Of a DNA stretch of 64,000 nucleotides, positions 44,348 to 55,719 are shown piece after piece. Each line of letters opens with the position of its first letter. The stretch's first letter is position 1. The notes beneath the pieces were generated by a model. It worked only from the letters and a program-made list of their open reading frames with translations. It had not been told where the DNA came from and did not search any database. Origin of the DNA: Linanthus parryae (taxonomy: Eukaryota; Streptophyta; Magnoliopsida; Ericales; Polemoniaceae); NCBI GenBank assembly GCA_023055425.1, contig JALGPY010000001.1, positions 71,232,994 to 71,296,993 of the forward strand, written 5' to 3'. Made by a program: the position numbers and the translations under genes.

Positions 44348-45778
44348 TGTTTTGTTTTGACGTTGGTAACGCAGCGGAATAACAAAATTTTAATCCTACT
44401 CAAAGCCCACCAAGGATCACATGAAGAGATATCATAACATGATAAGGGACATAGTAATTGTGTATCTTTTGGTTTGAGAGATCACACGAAGAATGATGTC
44501 CTCGTCTCTACGGTTGATCCACGTCTAGAGGTGAGATATAGATTCCTCCTTCTCAAGTGCTAGCTTTGACCGGAGGAAGAGGGAAGAACGAATCAAGCAA
44601 CCAAAGGGAACAAGAGAGGGTTCGGGCCTCTCTCTTTGCCGACGGGAAAGGGGGCAGACGGGCTTAGGGGTGGCGGCCTCTAAGCTTTGTCTTTCTCTTT
44701 ATTTTCTTCTCTCCCACTCTTTTGTGTTATGTTTAATAATATTAAGTGGGAAGGAAGCTACATCCATATTTGTATAGTCCAACAACTCCTTGTTAACTAC
44801 ATAAAGGTCCCTCCTAGTTCCATATGAACTTGGGTTAGTCCATTCTTGTATATTAGTCCTACTAAGTTTGCAAGGTGTTGCACAATGATCATTCTTATTA
44901 ATTAATCATACTAATTAATACCAAATATAGTTCTACTCTATTTGACGTGTGACCCCATAGGTTTCTACTTAGTTGGGAGTAACTTATTACTAACATGGAG
45001 CGGTGCTAGCAACACATCCATGCCACCCAACTAATAGAAATAGTCAGTGATCCCGACAAACCTCTCGTGCCCAATATGTCATATTGCACTATCATTTTGT
45101 CTCCATATCCGGATTCGACACGAGACATAAATAGTCACACTCGTATATCCAATCCATAGTTTCTCGATCCTGGGAATATGCTTATGCAAGCAGATAACAT
45201 CATTATCTCCATATTGATTTATCTGAGTCTGGCCAGATATTCAATAAGCCTCATCCCTCGAGTGACCGTGGATATTTAATCCCATTATGTGGGAGGGACA
45301 AATCCTCTCTACATCACTACGATCTCTAAGCTTGTTTCCTACCATGCCCGATAACTACCTTTATAGTCACCCAGTTACGGTGTAACGTTTGATAACATCA
45401 AAGCACGATATTTCACAACTTGAGTATCTAGTGACTTCAAGTCTAAGGATTACAATTATATTAGCACTAGGAAAAGCGATTGTGACTTAACATAATCTAA
45501 TGTATCTTTCTCGTTGTGGGTCAATCGAGTATCCCATTACTCCTAATGCACACCCATGTGTTAGACTTGATATCTCCATATCAATCTACACACATACTAG
45601 TCTATATTTGATCGTCCTATTAATCAATATAGTGGACTAGGGATATTCAAGATAAACAACACATTGTATCTAAGGACTTCATTATATTAAATATCACAAT
45701 ATATAATAAATGAATATTCTAGCCAATAACAATGTTCATACTAAATATCAGAATGCCTCTAGGGCATCTATTCCAACA
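44348..45778 (-). repeat. 5' LTR of Angela-4
   Basis: 1431 bp, minus strand, same subfamily as 12721-14140. It is bounded on the right by Angela-5 LTR sequence. The TTAATTAA palindrome (about 44897-44920) is recognisable. Confidence 0.87.
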
Positions 45779-46077
45779 TATTTAAAATAAACGACACATT
45801 TGCAATCTAAGGACTTCATTATATTAAATATCCCCATGAATAATACAATGAATATTCTAGCCAAAATTAATGTTCATACTAAATAAGATTGCCTCTTGGG
45901 CATATATTCCAACAGTCTCCCAATTGCACTAGAGCCAATCTGGTGCATCTCGTATGCCATTGCTCCTAGTGTTCCCTTTATGCTTGCGCTGAACATGCGG
46001 CTTTGTAAGTGGATCTGACAGATTCTCATCTGTAGGAATCTTGCATATCTTCACATCTCCCCTATCTATAATATCTT
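45779..46077 (-). mobile_element. Angela-5, left part: LTR end, polypurine tract, pol 3' tip
   Basis: 45779-45914 is the first 136 bp (minus strand) of a 3' LTR most like 4453-5873. 45915-46077 is the polypurine tract complement (GTCTCCCAATTGC) and the end of pol. The LTR is cut on the left by Angela-4 and pol on the right by the SIRE element. The element resumes at 56665. Confidence 0.82.
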
Positions 46078-47596
46078 TGATATTTCAAGCTATTGAACTT
46101 CAATGTGTTTACAAACTCAGGGGGAGTTTGATCTTTGATGATGAAAGCCAAAAAGATTAGAATTTTTATAAATCTCAAAGATTCAAAGCTTTGAGATACT
46201 GTTTGCTTGTATTAACTGTCTGAATTTCTTAGCAGTTGCTGTGTTTGCAGGCTTGAAGATTTGATTGAATGGTGATTCAATCATTTATTATTGTCTTTAA
46301 CAAGTATCTTTAAGTTAATGCTAAGGATTAAATTAGTTTTGCAGATTGCAGGTTTCATTGTATGAATTGATGATCAAAGCTCCAAAGCTTTGAGATACAG
46401 TCAAAGCTCCAAAGCTTTGAGATTGATTTTATGATCAGAACTGCTCAGCTGTTTTCTGTGTGCAGGATGGATATGATGGATTCAAGATTGGATTGGGAGT
46501 TAGTTTAACTTCTCATTATGATATTTGTCTTGTCTTTCAATTATATTCACATGTGACTTGTTATATTAGAACTTATCTAAGGCAAAATCTGTTAGGTTTT
46601 TTTTTGCAGGAACTGACTGTCTAACTAATCAGATCTTTTGTAACTATTGTGCCTAGATTATGATTAATCTTTTTTGCTGAGATTGTGCAGGACGGTTGGT
46701 CGTTCAAGCGTCCATAAATCAAATTCAAAAGCTACTTAAACACAGATGTTGAAAGAAGCATCTCAGGGGAGAGGATTTGTAGGAAGTTAGTTCCTAAAAT
46801 CTCTCAGAATTGTTGCAGGTTGTCGATACATAAGATGAGTTTTAATTTAAAATTCAGACACACACACATAGAGAGAGGCTGATCAACGTTGGTTTTGAAG
46901 AGAATTACAAACAGGAGAAATCAAGTTACACAACTCTTCAAACAATCAGGCCAATCAACATTGCAGAGATTGAAGATCATTCATCAAATCTGAAGAACTC
47001 TTCCAGGCTTATTTAGCTTATTCTTTCTGAGTTCTTCTACTTGTACTAAAATGTATTATTCATTCTATCTTCCTAAACCTCACTGACCTTAGAATTTTGG
47101 TTGTTCAAGTGAACAACGAGAGGTTCTTATTGTTTCAACATATTGTAGCTAGTAACTAGATAGGTTGGGAAACACAAGCTGTATAAGTGTAAGGTAGCTC
47201 ACTTAGGCTTGAAATCTAGGGCTAGATCTGGGTGATTAATAAGAAGTGGTGTTGCAATCCTGGAGGGATTAGATCCCTCAAGCAGAGACTAGGTACAATT
47301 ATGACTGAACTATGTAAAAATCCATGTGTCATTGTTATTGATTTTGATTTCTTTTCATTACAGTTAAGAACATGCAGCTCCAAAGCTTTGGAGGATTTCC
47401 AATCTAAAAGATCTAAAGCTTCTGTGAGTTGCAATTATATCTCTACAATCTCAAATATTTTCCAAAGCTTTGAGATATCAACTGCACATCAACTCAAAGT
47501 TTCAAAAGACTATTTTGAGCAAAAGTTCCCATACTCTATTCAACCCCCCTTCTAGAGTATTTGATCATGTTTATTTACTCACATAACAAACTTTCA
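46078..47596 (+). repeat. 5' LTR of the SIRE element
   Basis: About 1519 bp, start TGATATTTCAAGC, end AACTTTCA, the latter just before the primer site. It aligns with 55720-56664. It contains five exact CAAAGCTTTG palindromes (46184, 46383, 46410, 47381, 47463) and an imperfect palindrome at its first bases (46084-46103). No coding is seen. Confidence 0.8.
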
Positions 47597-47597
47597 A

Positions 47598-47610
47598 TTG
47601 GTTTCAGAGC
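47598..47610 (+). other. Primer-binding site of the SIRE element
   Basis: TTGGTTTCAGAGC lies two bases after the LTR end. It resembles the initiator-Met tRNA site (TGGTATCAGAGC) with one change. Confidence 0.7.
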
Positions 47611-47648
47611 TTCAGTCACTGTTTAAGGATCTAATAATCTTGTGACTA

Positions 47649-48975
47649 TGAGTAATATAGGTGATGGAGGATTCTCACAGGGTAGAGCAGCCAACATACC
47701 TCCACTGTTCTGTGGTGATAATTTTGTGCATTAGAAGGCATTGATGAAGATTTTCCTCATAGATCAGGACATGGAGCTGTGGTCAATAGTTGTTAATGGT
47801 CACAATACTTTCTATACTACCTCTGATGGATTCAGGACTGTCAAACCATAAAATGATCTCTCAGTTACTGAACTGGAAAAGGTATCAAATAATTACAAAG
47901 CTTTGAACTTAGTGCAGATGAGTTCAACAGACTATTAAACCACAAGAATGCAAAGGAGATCTGGGATAAAATGACTGTGACCTATGAAGGAACAAGCCAA
48001 GTCAAGCAGACTAAAATAAATATCCTTCTGAGGCAGTATGAACTGTTCAAGATGAATTCTGATGAATCCATCAAAGACATGTTCAATAGGTTTACTGACA
48101 TTGTGAACAACTTGGAATCCTTAGGAAAAGCTTTCTCAAATGAAGAAAAAGTCAAAAAGATCCTAAGGAGTTTGCCTAAAGCCAAGTGGAACCTAAGATA
48201 ACTGCTATTGAGGAAGCACATGACTTAAGCATCTTAGAGCTGGATGATCTGCAAGACAAACAACTCACTCATGAAATTGCAATGAAGGAAGTAGATGGTG
48301 ACATGAGTGACAACATCAAGAACCTGGCACTCAAGGAAAAAGACAGTTAAAAATTCCAAAGCTTTGAACATGATGATGAAGAGGCTTTAACCTTGATCTC
48401 CAAAGCTTTAGCCAGAATCTTGAAGAAGAAAAAGAACTTTGGAAACAAGGACTACAACAAGGACAAATCCAGATCCTCGAGTAGCAAGGATCAAAGAGAT
48501 CATTTGGTATGAGATTGTCCACAAAAGAAGAAGAGCATGCAATTTCCTAAAAAGGAAAATGACAACAGAAGAAAGAAAGCAATGGTTGCTTCTTGGAGTG
48601 AGTCAGAAACTTCAACAGACTCAGATTCTGATGAAGAGCATACGAATCTTTGTCTTATGGCTGAGCATGATGATGGAAAGAGCTCAGACGAACCCATTGA
48701 AGATATGGTAAAGAATCTTCTGATAGTCCTTCTACTGTTTTGCCTGAAGTTCTCAAAAGTATGCTTTTGAATGAGGAAAGTTATAGAAATGAGATTGATT
48801 CTTTGAAATTGAAGGTTCATGAGCAAGCCAAGGAGAACTTAGACTTGATTTTTAAAAAAAATTGTATTGAAGCTACTAAGTTGAAAATTGAAAGTGACTT
48901 CAAAGCCTTGGATAGCAGGTTCAAAGCTTTGAAGGCACAAGTCAAGGAATTTGTTGATCAAAACTCTCTTTTAAC
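47649..48975 (+). pseudogene. Gag of the SIRE element, first part
   Basis: It begins near 47649 with MSNIGDGGFSQGR and the Gag-typical PPLFCGDNF, followed at once by stops. 47971-48201 encodes the UBN2-type core (TSQVKQTKINILLRQYELF, FTDIVNNLESLGKAF, KILRSLPKAKWN). A first zinc knuckle appears reduced to DCPQKKK at about 48515. 48537-48730 is an acidic Ser/Asp-rich linker. 48740-48975 is a charged, probably coiled-coil stretch (KVHEQAKENLDLIFKKN). It is interrupted by the hAT MITE. Confidence 0.78.
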
Positions 48976-49517
48976 TAGGACTGCAACTCGGGCGGGTTGG
49001 ACGGGTCGGCACCCCTGTCCAAGCCCGAGCCCGAGTTTGGTCATGGCTGCCCAAGCCCAACCCGACCCGAGTTAAGAGCATTGTCAACCCGTCCGAGCCC
49101 AAATTCGTATAAATCAATTCGGGTTCGGGTTGAATTCGGGCTAGTACAATAGACTTAATATCTTCTTAAAACACAAGAGAATAATTAATTGTTGGCGAAA
49201 AAACAAATAAACTAGTTGAAGAACAAAACAATGACTAAAAACATTGCTAATACTTGAAATAAAAGTAGCATATTCGTGTTAAATATGCTACATAATTCTT
49301 TCAAAATATAATAGTTATACGTGTTGGTCATGCAAATCGGGCAATTCGGGTTAGCCCGTCGTTCGATATGTGTGCCCAAGCCCGACCCTAATTTCAATTC
49401 GGGCTGAGAATTCATGTCCAAGCCCGTCCAAATTACCAAAACTATGTGTCAGGGCCCTATTTAAGTTCGGGCTGGGCTCGGGTTGGTCGGGTTCAACCCG
49501 CCCAAGTTGCACCCCTA
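48976..49517. mobile_element. Non-autonomous hAT element (MITE)
   Basis: A 542-bp insert with 24-bp terminal inverted repeats (21 of 24 match): TAGGACTGCAACTCGGGCGG at the left, and TAGGGGTGCAACTTGGGCGG as the complement of the right end. It is flanked by a perfect 8-bp target duplication CTTTTAAC (48968-48975 and 49518-49525), diagnostic of hAT elements. Subterminal regions are packed with TCGGG/CCCGA words, as expected of transposase-binding repeats. No transposase gene is present. It interrupts SIRE gag, which resumes in register after it. Confidence 0.93.
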
Positions 49518-49525
49518 CTTTTAAC

Positions 49526-50010
49526 TGATAAGTATGTTGATCTAAAAAATCATTCAGATGATTTAGAGCAACATAAAAATTTATTGATTGAGAATCTTCA
49601 AGAATCTAAAAAGATTTTATCAACCTTTGCTGGCTCAGAACACAAGCTTAAACTCATGCATGGAGGAAGTATGCATTCTGTCTACAACAGTGGAATTTGT
49701 TATAATCCAAATTTAAAAAAAAGAACCAAACCACATTTGTAAAATCAGGAAGCATACATTCTACAAAGTGTCATTATTGTGAAAAAAATGGATTTATTAA
49801 GTTGAATTGCCAATTTAGAAGGAAAGAACCTCACATAATGAGGAATACTTATCTTTATCAACTTAAGTGACAAGTTAGACATATTTGGGTTTCAAAAGGA
49901 GTCATGCACCCTAACATGGTTGATTCTGAGTATGAATCCAAATTACACTTGGTCTAATATGTTGTTAAGGCATTGATTGAATTTTGCAGGATGTCACCAA
50001 AGCTTTGAAG
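49526..50010 (+). pseudogene. Gag C-terminus of the SIRE element
   Basis: After the MITE the charged helix continues (KYVDLKNHSDDLEQHKNLL, ENLQESKKILSTFAG). A zinc knuckle at about 49761-49805 reads CHYCEKNGFIKLNC, with Phe in place of the zinc-binding His. Stops at about 49870 and 49956 follow. Frame breaks occur around 49742. Confidence 0.72.
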
Positions 50011-51680
50011 GATTAGAAATGGTTTTTGGACAGTGGATGTTCCCGACATATGATTGAAAAGAAATCTTTATTCACTGATCTTAAAGAGCATTCTGGAGGA
50101 ACAATCACACTTGGTGACAAAGCAAAATGCATTATAATTGGTATTGGAAGCATTGGTAATGGTTCTGCAATTAGAACTTTGGATGTTTATTTAGTTGAAG
50201 GTTTAAAGTATAATTTGCTTAGTATATCTCAATTATGTGATATAGGTAACATAGTGGTTTTTTACAAGGAGAAATGTGTGGTGCAAGATGAGAAATCTGG
50301 AAATTGCATACTCACTGCTCCTAGATCACATAATATCTATGCTTTTAGTGCTAACAAATTTGCAGGTAAAAGTATGAAATGCCTCAAAGCTTCGAAGGAG
50401 GACTCAAAGCTTTGGCATAGAAAGCTTGGGCATATTAGCATGCATACTTTGAACAAGCTCACCTCAAAAGACTTGGTAAGAGGCTTACCAAACCTAAAGT
50501 TCAGAGATGATGAGATTTTCAAGGCATGTACCCAAGGTAAACAGACCAATTGTTTATTCAAGTCAAAGAACTTTGTAAGTAATTCCACACCTTTAGAAGT
50601 GATGTACATGGATCTATGTGGTCCAATGAAGGTTCAGACTCCTAAAGGTAAGAAATATATGATTGTTGTGGTAGATGATTACTCTAGATTTACATGGGTT
50701 ATGTTCATCAGAGTGAAGTTTGAAGCATTGTCTGAATTCTCAAAGCTTTGTTGAGAGCTTCAAACTTTGAAAAACTTACCTATTGCATCTATTATAAGTG
50801 ATCATGGTAGAGAATTTGATCAGCTTGATTTTGATTTTTTGTGTGCAAAGCATGGCATCTCACATAACTTTTCAGCACCTAGAACTCCTCAGCAGAATGG
50901 AGTAGTTGAGAGGAAGAATAGGACACTTGAAGATATGTATAGAACCATGCTAATTGAAAGTAACTTGCCAAAGTATATGTGGGCAGAAGCTGTTAACACT
51001 ATCAATTATGTACTGAATAGATGCTTGATTAGACCTATTTTGAAGAAAACTCCTTATGAAATTTTCAAAGGAAGGAAGCCAAGTGTTTCTTATTTTAAGC
51101 CTTTTGGCTGTACTTGTTTTGTGCATAATATATAATGAAAAGGATAATCTTGGTAAGTTTGATGCTAAAAGTGATGAAGGTGTGTTTCTTGGTTATTCTC
51201 AAACTAGCAAGGCTTATAGAGTTTTTAATAAGAAAACTAATATTGTTGAAGAGAGCATTCATGTGGTTTTTGATAAAAGTACAGATGATTCCTTGAGTGA
51301 AAGTTTTGCCAATCTCGGCTTGAGTAAGTATGAGGCAGATGATGATTGGGAAAAACAGAAAAGAAGTAAAACTGTCATGCAAGAACAGTCAGAAGAATCT
51401 CAAGGCCTTGAACATTCTGCTGAGCCAAAATCTCAAAGCCTTGAGACTGAGATTGACATACCATATGATGCTCCCACTACTGTGTCAAGATCTCAAAGCC
51501 TTGAAGGACCATACACTTGGACACCAAGAAATAAGTTCAAATACTTATCAGATCATCATGCAAAGAACATTATTTCAGATCAAACAACTGGAACACATAC
51601 AAGAGGGAAGCTAAATAATCTTTGTGCATTTAGTGATTTTGTATCTCTTATTGAGCCCAAAAAGGCAAGGAGGCCCTAGA
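50011..51680 (+). pseudogene. Protease and integrase of the SIRE element
   Basis: Protease active site FLDSGCSRHM at 50023-50052. GAG-pre finger LWHRKLGHISMHTLN with C-x-x-G-K downstream. Integrase core with D in MDLCGPMK, D in ISDHGREFD and E in VVERKNRTLEDM. Breaks: TGA at 50752-50754 inside the core and a frameshift at about 51120. The C-terminal part (51056-51679) includes three SQ-G/S-LE peptides produced by the CAAAGCCTTG-type palindrome. The fragment ends KARRP and a stop at 51677-51679. Confidence 0.83.
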
Positions 51681-53130
51681 AGATGCAGATTGGATCATTG
51701 CAATTCAAAATGAGCTAAATGAGTTTGAAAGAACAAGGTTTGGAACTTAGTTCCAAGACCAAAGACTCAATCTGTTATTGGAACCAGATGGGTATTCATG
51801 AACAAACTTGGTGAAAATGGAAAGGTTGTGAGGAACAAAGCCAGACTTGTGGCACATGGATATAATCAAAAGGAAGGAATTGATTATGAGGAGACATTTT
51901 CTCATGTTTCCAGGTTAGAAACTATCAGAATACTTATTGCTTTTGCATCCCATAAACATATAAAGCTTTATCAAATGGATGTTAAGTGTGCTTTCTTGAA
52001 TGGATATTTACAAGAAGTTTTTGTTGCACAACCACCTAGTTTGAAGATGATAACTTTCCTGATCATGTTTACAAACTAGACAAAGTTCTTACTTGATAAT
52101 GGTTTTAAGAGAGGACTGGTAGACAAAACTCTTTTTTATTAAGAATCATGAAAATGATTTGTTAGTAGTACAGATCTATGTTGATGATATACTATTTGGT
52201 GCTACTAATAATGCTCTTTCAAAAGAGTTTTCAAGTCTAATGTGCAGGGAGTTTGAAATGAGGTTGATGGGAGAACTTAATTTATTTCTTGGACTTCATG
52301 TTCATCAAATGAAGAAAGGAATATTTGTACATCAAGGGAAGTATACCAAGGACTTGTTAAACAAGTATAACATGTCTCAGTCCAAGGTATTGAAGACTCC
52401 AATGAGTTCATCTCTGTCCTTAGACAAGGACACAAGTGGTAAGAGTGTGAATCAAAAGGAATATAGAGGTATGATTGGTTCAATTTTATATCTAACTGCT
52501 AGTAGACCAGATATTATGTTTAGTGAATGTACGTGTGCAAGGTTTCAAGCAGATCCTAAGGAAAGTCATTTGACTGCTGTTAAGAGGATTTTCAGATATT
52601 TGAATGGAACCAAAGACTTGGGGCTTTGGTATCCAAGAAGAACTAATTTCTTGTTGAGTGGTTATTTAGATGCAGACTTTGCAGGTTACAAAGTGGATAG
52701 AAAAAGTACTTCTCGATGCTGTCAATTTCGTGGTTCATCTTTGATCAGTTCGCATTCAAAGAAGCAAAACTCAATAGACTTGTGAACTGCAGAAGCTAAA
52801 TACATTGCATCTCGTGCTTGCAGTTCTCAAGTGTTTTGGATTGCCCAACAACTAAGTGATCTTGGATATAATTTCAGGAATGTGCCTATTAACTGTGATA
52901 ATACAAGTGCCATTTCAATATCAAAGAATCCAGTGCAACATTCAAGAACTAAGCATATAGATGTGAGACATCATTTTATAAGGAATCATGCTGAGAAAGG
53001 TGATGTATCTTTATTCTTTATTTCAACCTCTATGCAGATAGCTGATATTTTCACTAAACCTTTGCCAGATGAAAGGTTTGCAACCCTAAGGCTTGAATTG
53101 GGTATGCTAAACAAGGATGCATTGGTTTAG
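51681..53130 (+). pseudogene. RT and RNase H of the SIRE element
   Basis: RT N-terminus at 51798-52079 ([38 protein letters not shown]), frame break at about 52075. Palm with QIYVDDILFGATN (catalytic YVDD, about 52170-52190) in 52159-52785. RNase H: GYLDADFAG, a TGA at 52783-52785 just before TAEAKYIA, then 52831-53130 with NCDNTSAISIS, HSRTKHIDVRHHFIR and IFTKPLPDERF to the stop at 53128-53130. Stops and frameshifts preclude activity. Confidence 0.85.
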
Positions 53131-53570
53131 GGGGAGTATTAGTTCTTACTTGTATTATATGTGAAAATCTCAAAACCTTGAGATCATACTTTCTTAAGCC
53201 TTGAAAGTATGATTCAAAGCTTTGAAGTTTTCTGGCAGTCTTAAAATTCTCAAAGCCTTGAGCCACTGTTTCAAAGCTGTGAGTAATCTGCTGTGTTATA
53301 TTATTTAAAAAATTGGATCATGAAATATTTTGTGATATCTTTTTAGATAATTGCAGAATATTCAGCATGTTTAGAGGATTTTGACTACATATCCAAAAAC
53401 ATATAAACCAAATCGTTTTAAATCAATTTTGCATGCAGTCCTTTTTCATTCCAACTGTTTTAGCTACTTAAGCCAGCTTCAGGGCTTACCGCTCTCAATC
53501 TTCACCTCTTTCTTTCCGTCTCTGTCTCTCTCTCAATTTCTTTCCTTGACGTTCTGAAACCCTAATCCCA
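53131..53570 (+). other. Spacer between pol and the env-like region of the SIRE element
   Basis: Non-coding. It opens with GGGGGAGTATTAG, a polypurine-like tract seen after pol in SIRE elements. It carries one exact CAAAGCTTTG (53215), one CAAAGCCTTG (53251) and two close variants. It ends with a CT-rich run (53500-53540) before the env-like ATG at about 53571. Confidence 0.65.
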
Positions 53571-55343
53571 ATGGAGCGCAAATCTGAGAGGAGTAAGCAG
53601 CACTGTCTGGTAAGAGGTTGAAGAGGAAGGCTAATAGAAAAATCACTGATCATGGATCAGATTCAGAAAATACAACCAGCATTTAAGAGACCTCCCCTCC
53701 TTCAAAGAAGATCAAGAAGGGAAAAGCAGTTCAAGAAGAGGTTCCAGAAGATGGATCTGAATCTGGTTATGAGACAGATGAGGTTGTGAAAGACAAAGAG
53801 TAGAAGGGTAATGATAAAGATGATCAGTCAAGGAAGAAAATCAGCCAGAGGAAGAGAAGAAGGATCCACCATAAGAGAAGAAGGGAGTTAAGCACAATGC
53901 TAAGAACACCATAAAGCTGCTGTATATGGTAAGCACTTGTTGCCTGAATCTTGGTTCATTAATTCTAAGGTTAAAAGAGTTTGGATGGATGGTTATGCTT
54001 CTTCAAATATTGCATTTTGTAGTCTTATAAGTGATGAGTTTTGAGAAATTAGACATAGACTACATTAAGATTTTAAGAGATTCTTCTATTGGAAAGATGT
54101 TGAATCCACCTTCTGAGGCTTATCCTAGATTGACTAGGTTGTTTTATCTGAACTTGGTTTAAGAGATTGATGACAATGAGAGTTATGTTTTAACTTCAAA
54201 AGTTGCTGGTATTGAAATGAGGCTAGATCATAGGGTTTTCTCCCAAGTTTTGGGCATTCCTAGGAAGTATAAGGTTCATGAGAATCCTGAGAGAAATGAG
54301 TCTTTGGAGAAGGAAAGGTATTTGTTTTTCTTGGAGGGAACACCAACTGGACCCAAGCAGTTGACACATTAAATGTTGAACTGTAAAGCCAAATTTCTTT
54401 TCTTAATCATTATGATGTGTGTAGTTCCCAGAGAACATTCCAAAGAGTTGGTGACATGCAAAGTTTTGATTTTGATGTATCAAATTTGTCAAGGCGTTGA
54501 GATTGACCTGCCTACTGTGATCATGGATCATATGGTCTATTGTGGGACTAGAACCAGGAATCACTCACTGCCTTATGCTAATCTATTGCCTTTGTTCTTT
54601 CAACACTTTGGAGTTTCTTTGAAAAATGAAGAGAAGATTACAAGTGGTTTTGAGTTGGTGGATGAAGTTTCACTTCAAAGTTTTGGTATAGCCCAGAGTA
54701 TTAAAGGCAAGTGGAAGTTTTATTATGATTTTCCTGCAAAGGAATTGAAGGAGAAGGAGTATATAAAACCTAGAGCTGCTACAGCATCAAAGTCTTCTGT
54801 TACTATGGATTTTTCTCAGGTTCTTCATAGAGTTGAAATGCTGGAGAATGGTGTTGAAGATCTTGGACAAGGGCTTTTTGATTTGTCTATTGTTTTTTCA
54901 AGTTCAAGGGTTTGGTGAACTGAAAGTTAGATGTGATCATCAAAGGTTTGAACATAGAGAAGATACCATCCTCAGAAAGCAAAGACACTAGCATTGATTC
55001 AGATGAGATTCTTGGAGAAGCTTTGAAGGACTTATTTGAACATTCTGATGAAGAAGCTAGTAATGAGCAAGCTGGTGATGAGTAAGCAGGAGATGAAGAA
55101 AATGCTGAAGAAGGAATGGAGAAGGATAATGGTACAATTGAGGAGGTGATTGCTGATGTAGAAGCTAAAGATGTGGAGGAACAAGATGAGCAGATGGATG
55201 ACTAAGCTGATGCTGTAGAGGAATCAGAAGCTGAAACTTCTAAAGAAGCACAAGTGGAGACTGAGGAAAAAGGTAAAGAAGAAGCTAAATCTGGAAAGAA
55301 GATTACCAAGAAAGGTGCAAAAGCTGGGACTTCAAAGCCTTGA
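53571..55343 (+). pseudogene. Env-like ORF of the SIRE element, degenerate
   Basis: The position after pol and the composition match the env-like ORF of SIRE elements, a protein of uncertain function; no fusion peptide can be claimed here. It begins MERKSERSKQ at 53571 and is soon interrupted by stops. The best preserved piece is 54373-54918 (181 codons: ICQGVEIDLPTVIMDHMVYC, NLLPLFFQHFGVSLKNEEK, VLHRVEMLENGVEDLGQGL), with a C-terminal heptad-like stretch. 54919-55343 is a frame-broken acidic and Lys-rich tail (EESEAETSKEAQVETEEKG). Confidence 0.7.
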
Positions 55344-55719
55344 AGACATTCTATTCTAGACCTATCTATCTTTTCTTCTTTCTTTTCTGAGACCTGAAGT
55401 TTTAATTATTTCCTTTTAAAAACTTCTGAACAAGATCCTACATTTATTCTACATCTTTGATGAAAGTCAAAAAGGGGGAGAAGTATGTGCTATTTGCTAT
55501 TTTCTAGGTTTTCTGAAGTTTTTGTAATAATTTTGGATACTATAGGATGTGGTTGATGTTTTTATGATATCAATTCTTTTAGATATATGTGCTGTGTTTG
55601 TTTTGATGACTATGTGATATAAGTTATCATGTTAAGCTTTAATGGTGACTTTGAGTGGCAGGAAATTCTGGAAAGCATTAAGCAATCCTATTTGTTTTGT
55701 CTTTCATCAAGGAGGATAT
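55344..55719 (+). other. Spacer before the SIRE 3' LTR
   Basis: Non-coding, AT-rich. It contains a strong polypurine run AAAAAGGGGGAGAAG (about 55470-55484) and a weaker AAGGAGGATA next to the LTR start at 55720. Which one primes plus-strand synthesis is unclear: the 5' LTR supports the LTR start at 55720. Confidence 0.6.

Larger units (their letters stand above)
29476..45778 (-). mobile_element. Angela-type Copia element (Angela-4), heavily interrupted
   Basis: Minus-strand element consisting of a 3' LTR remnant (29476-30460, interrupted), pol 3' part (30461-31943), pol 5' part and gag (40234-42699), leader, degenerate PBS and 5' LTR (44348-45778). Angela-3 with its target duplication splits RT. 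Its own right flank (TATTT, 45779-45783) lies inside the 3' LTR of Angela-5, so Angela-4 inserted into Angela-5. The left duplicate cannot be seen. Confidence 0.87.

Noticed and set aside
53571..55343. A functional envelope gene
   Set aside because: Many stops and frame breaks, and no signal peptide or fusion peptide could be identified. It is called only an env-like remnant.
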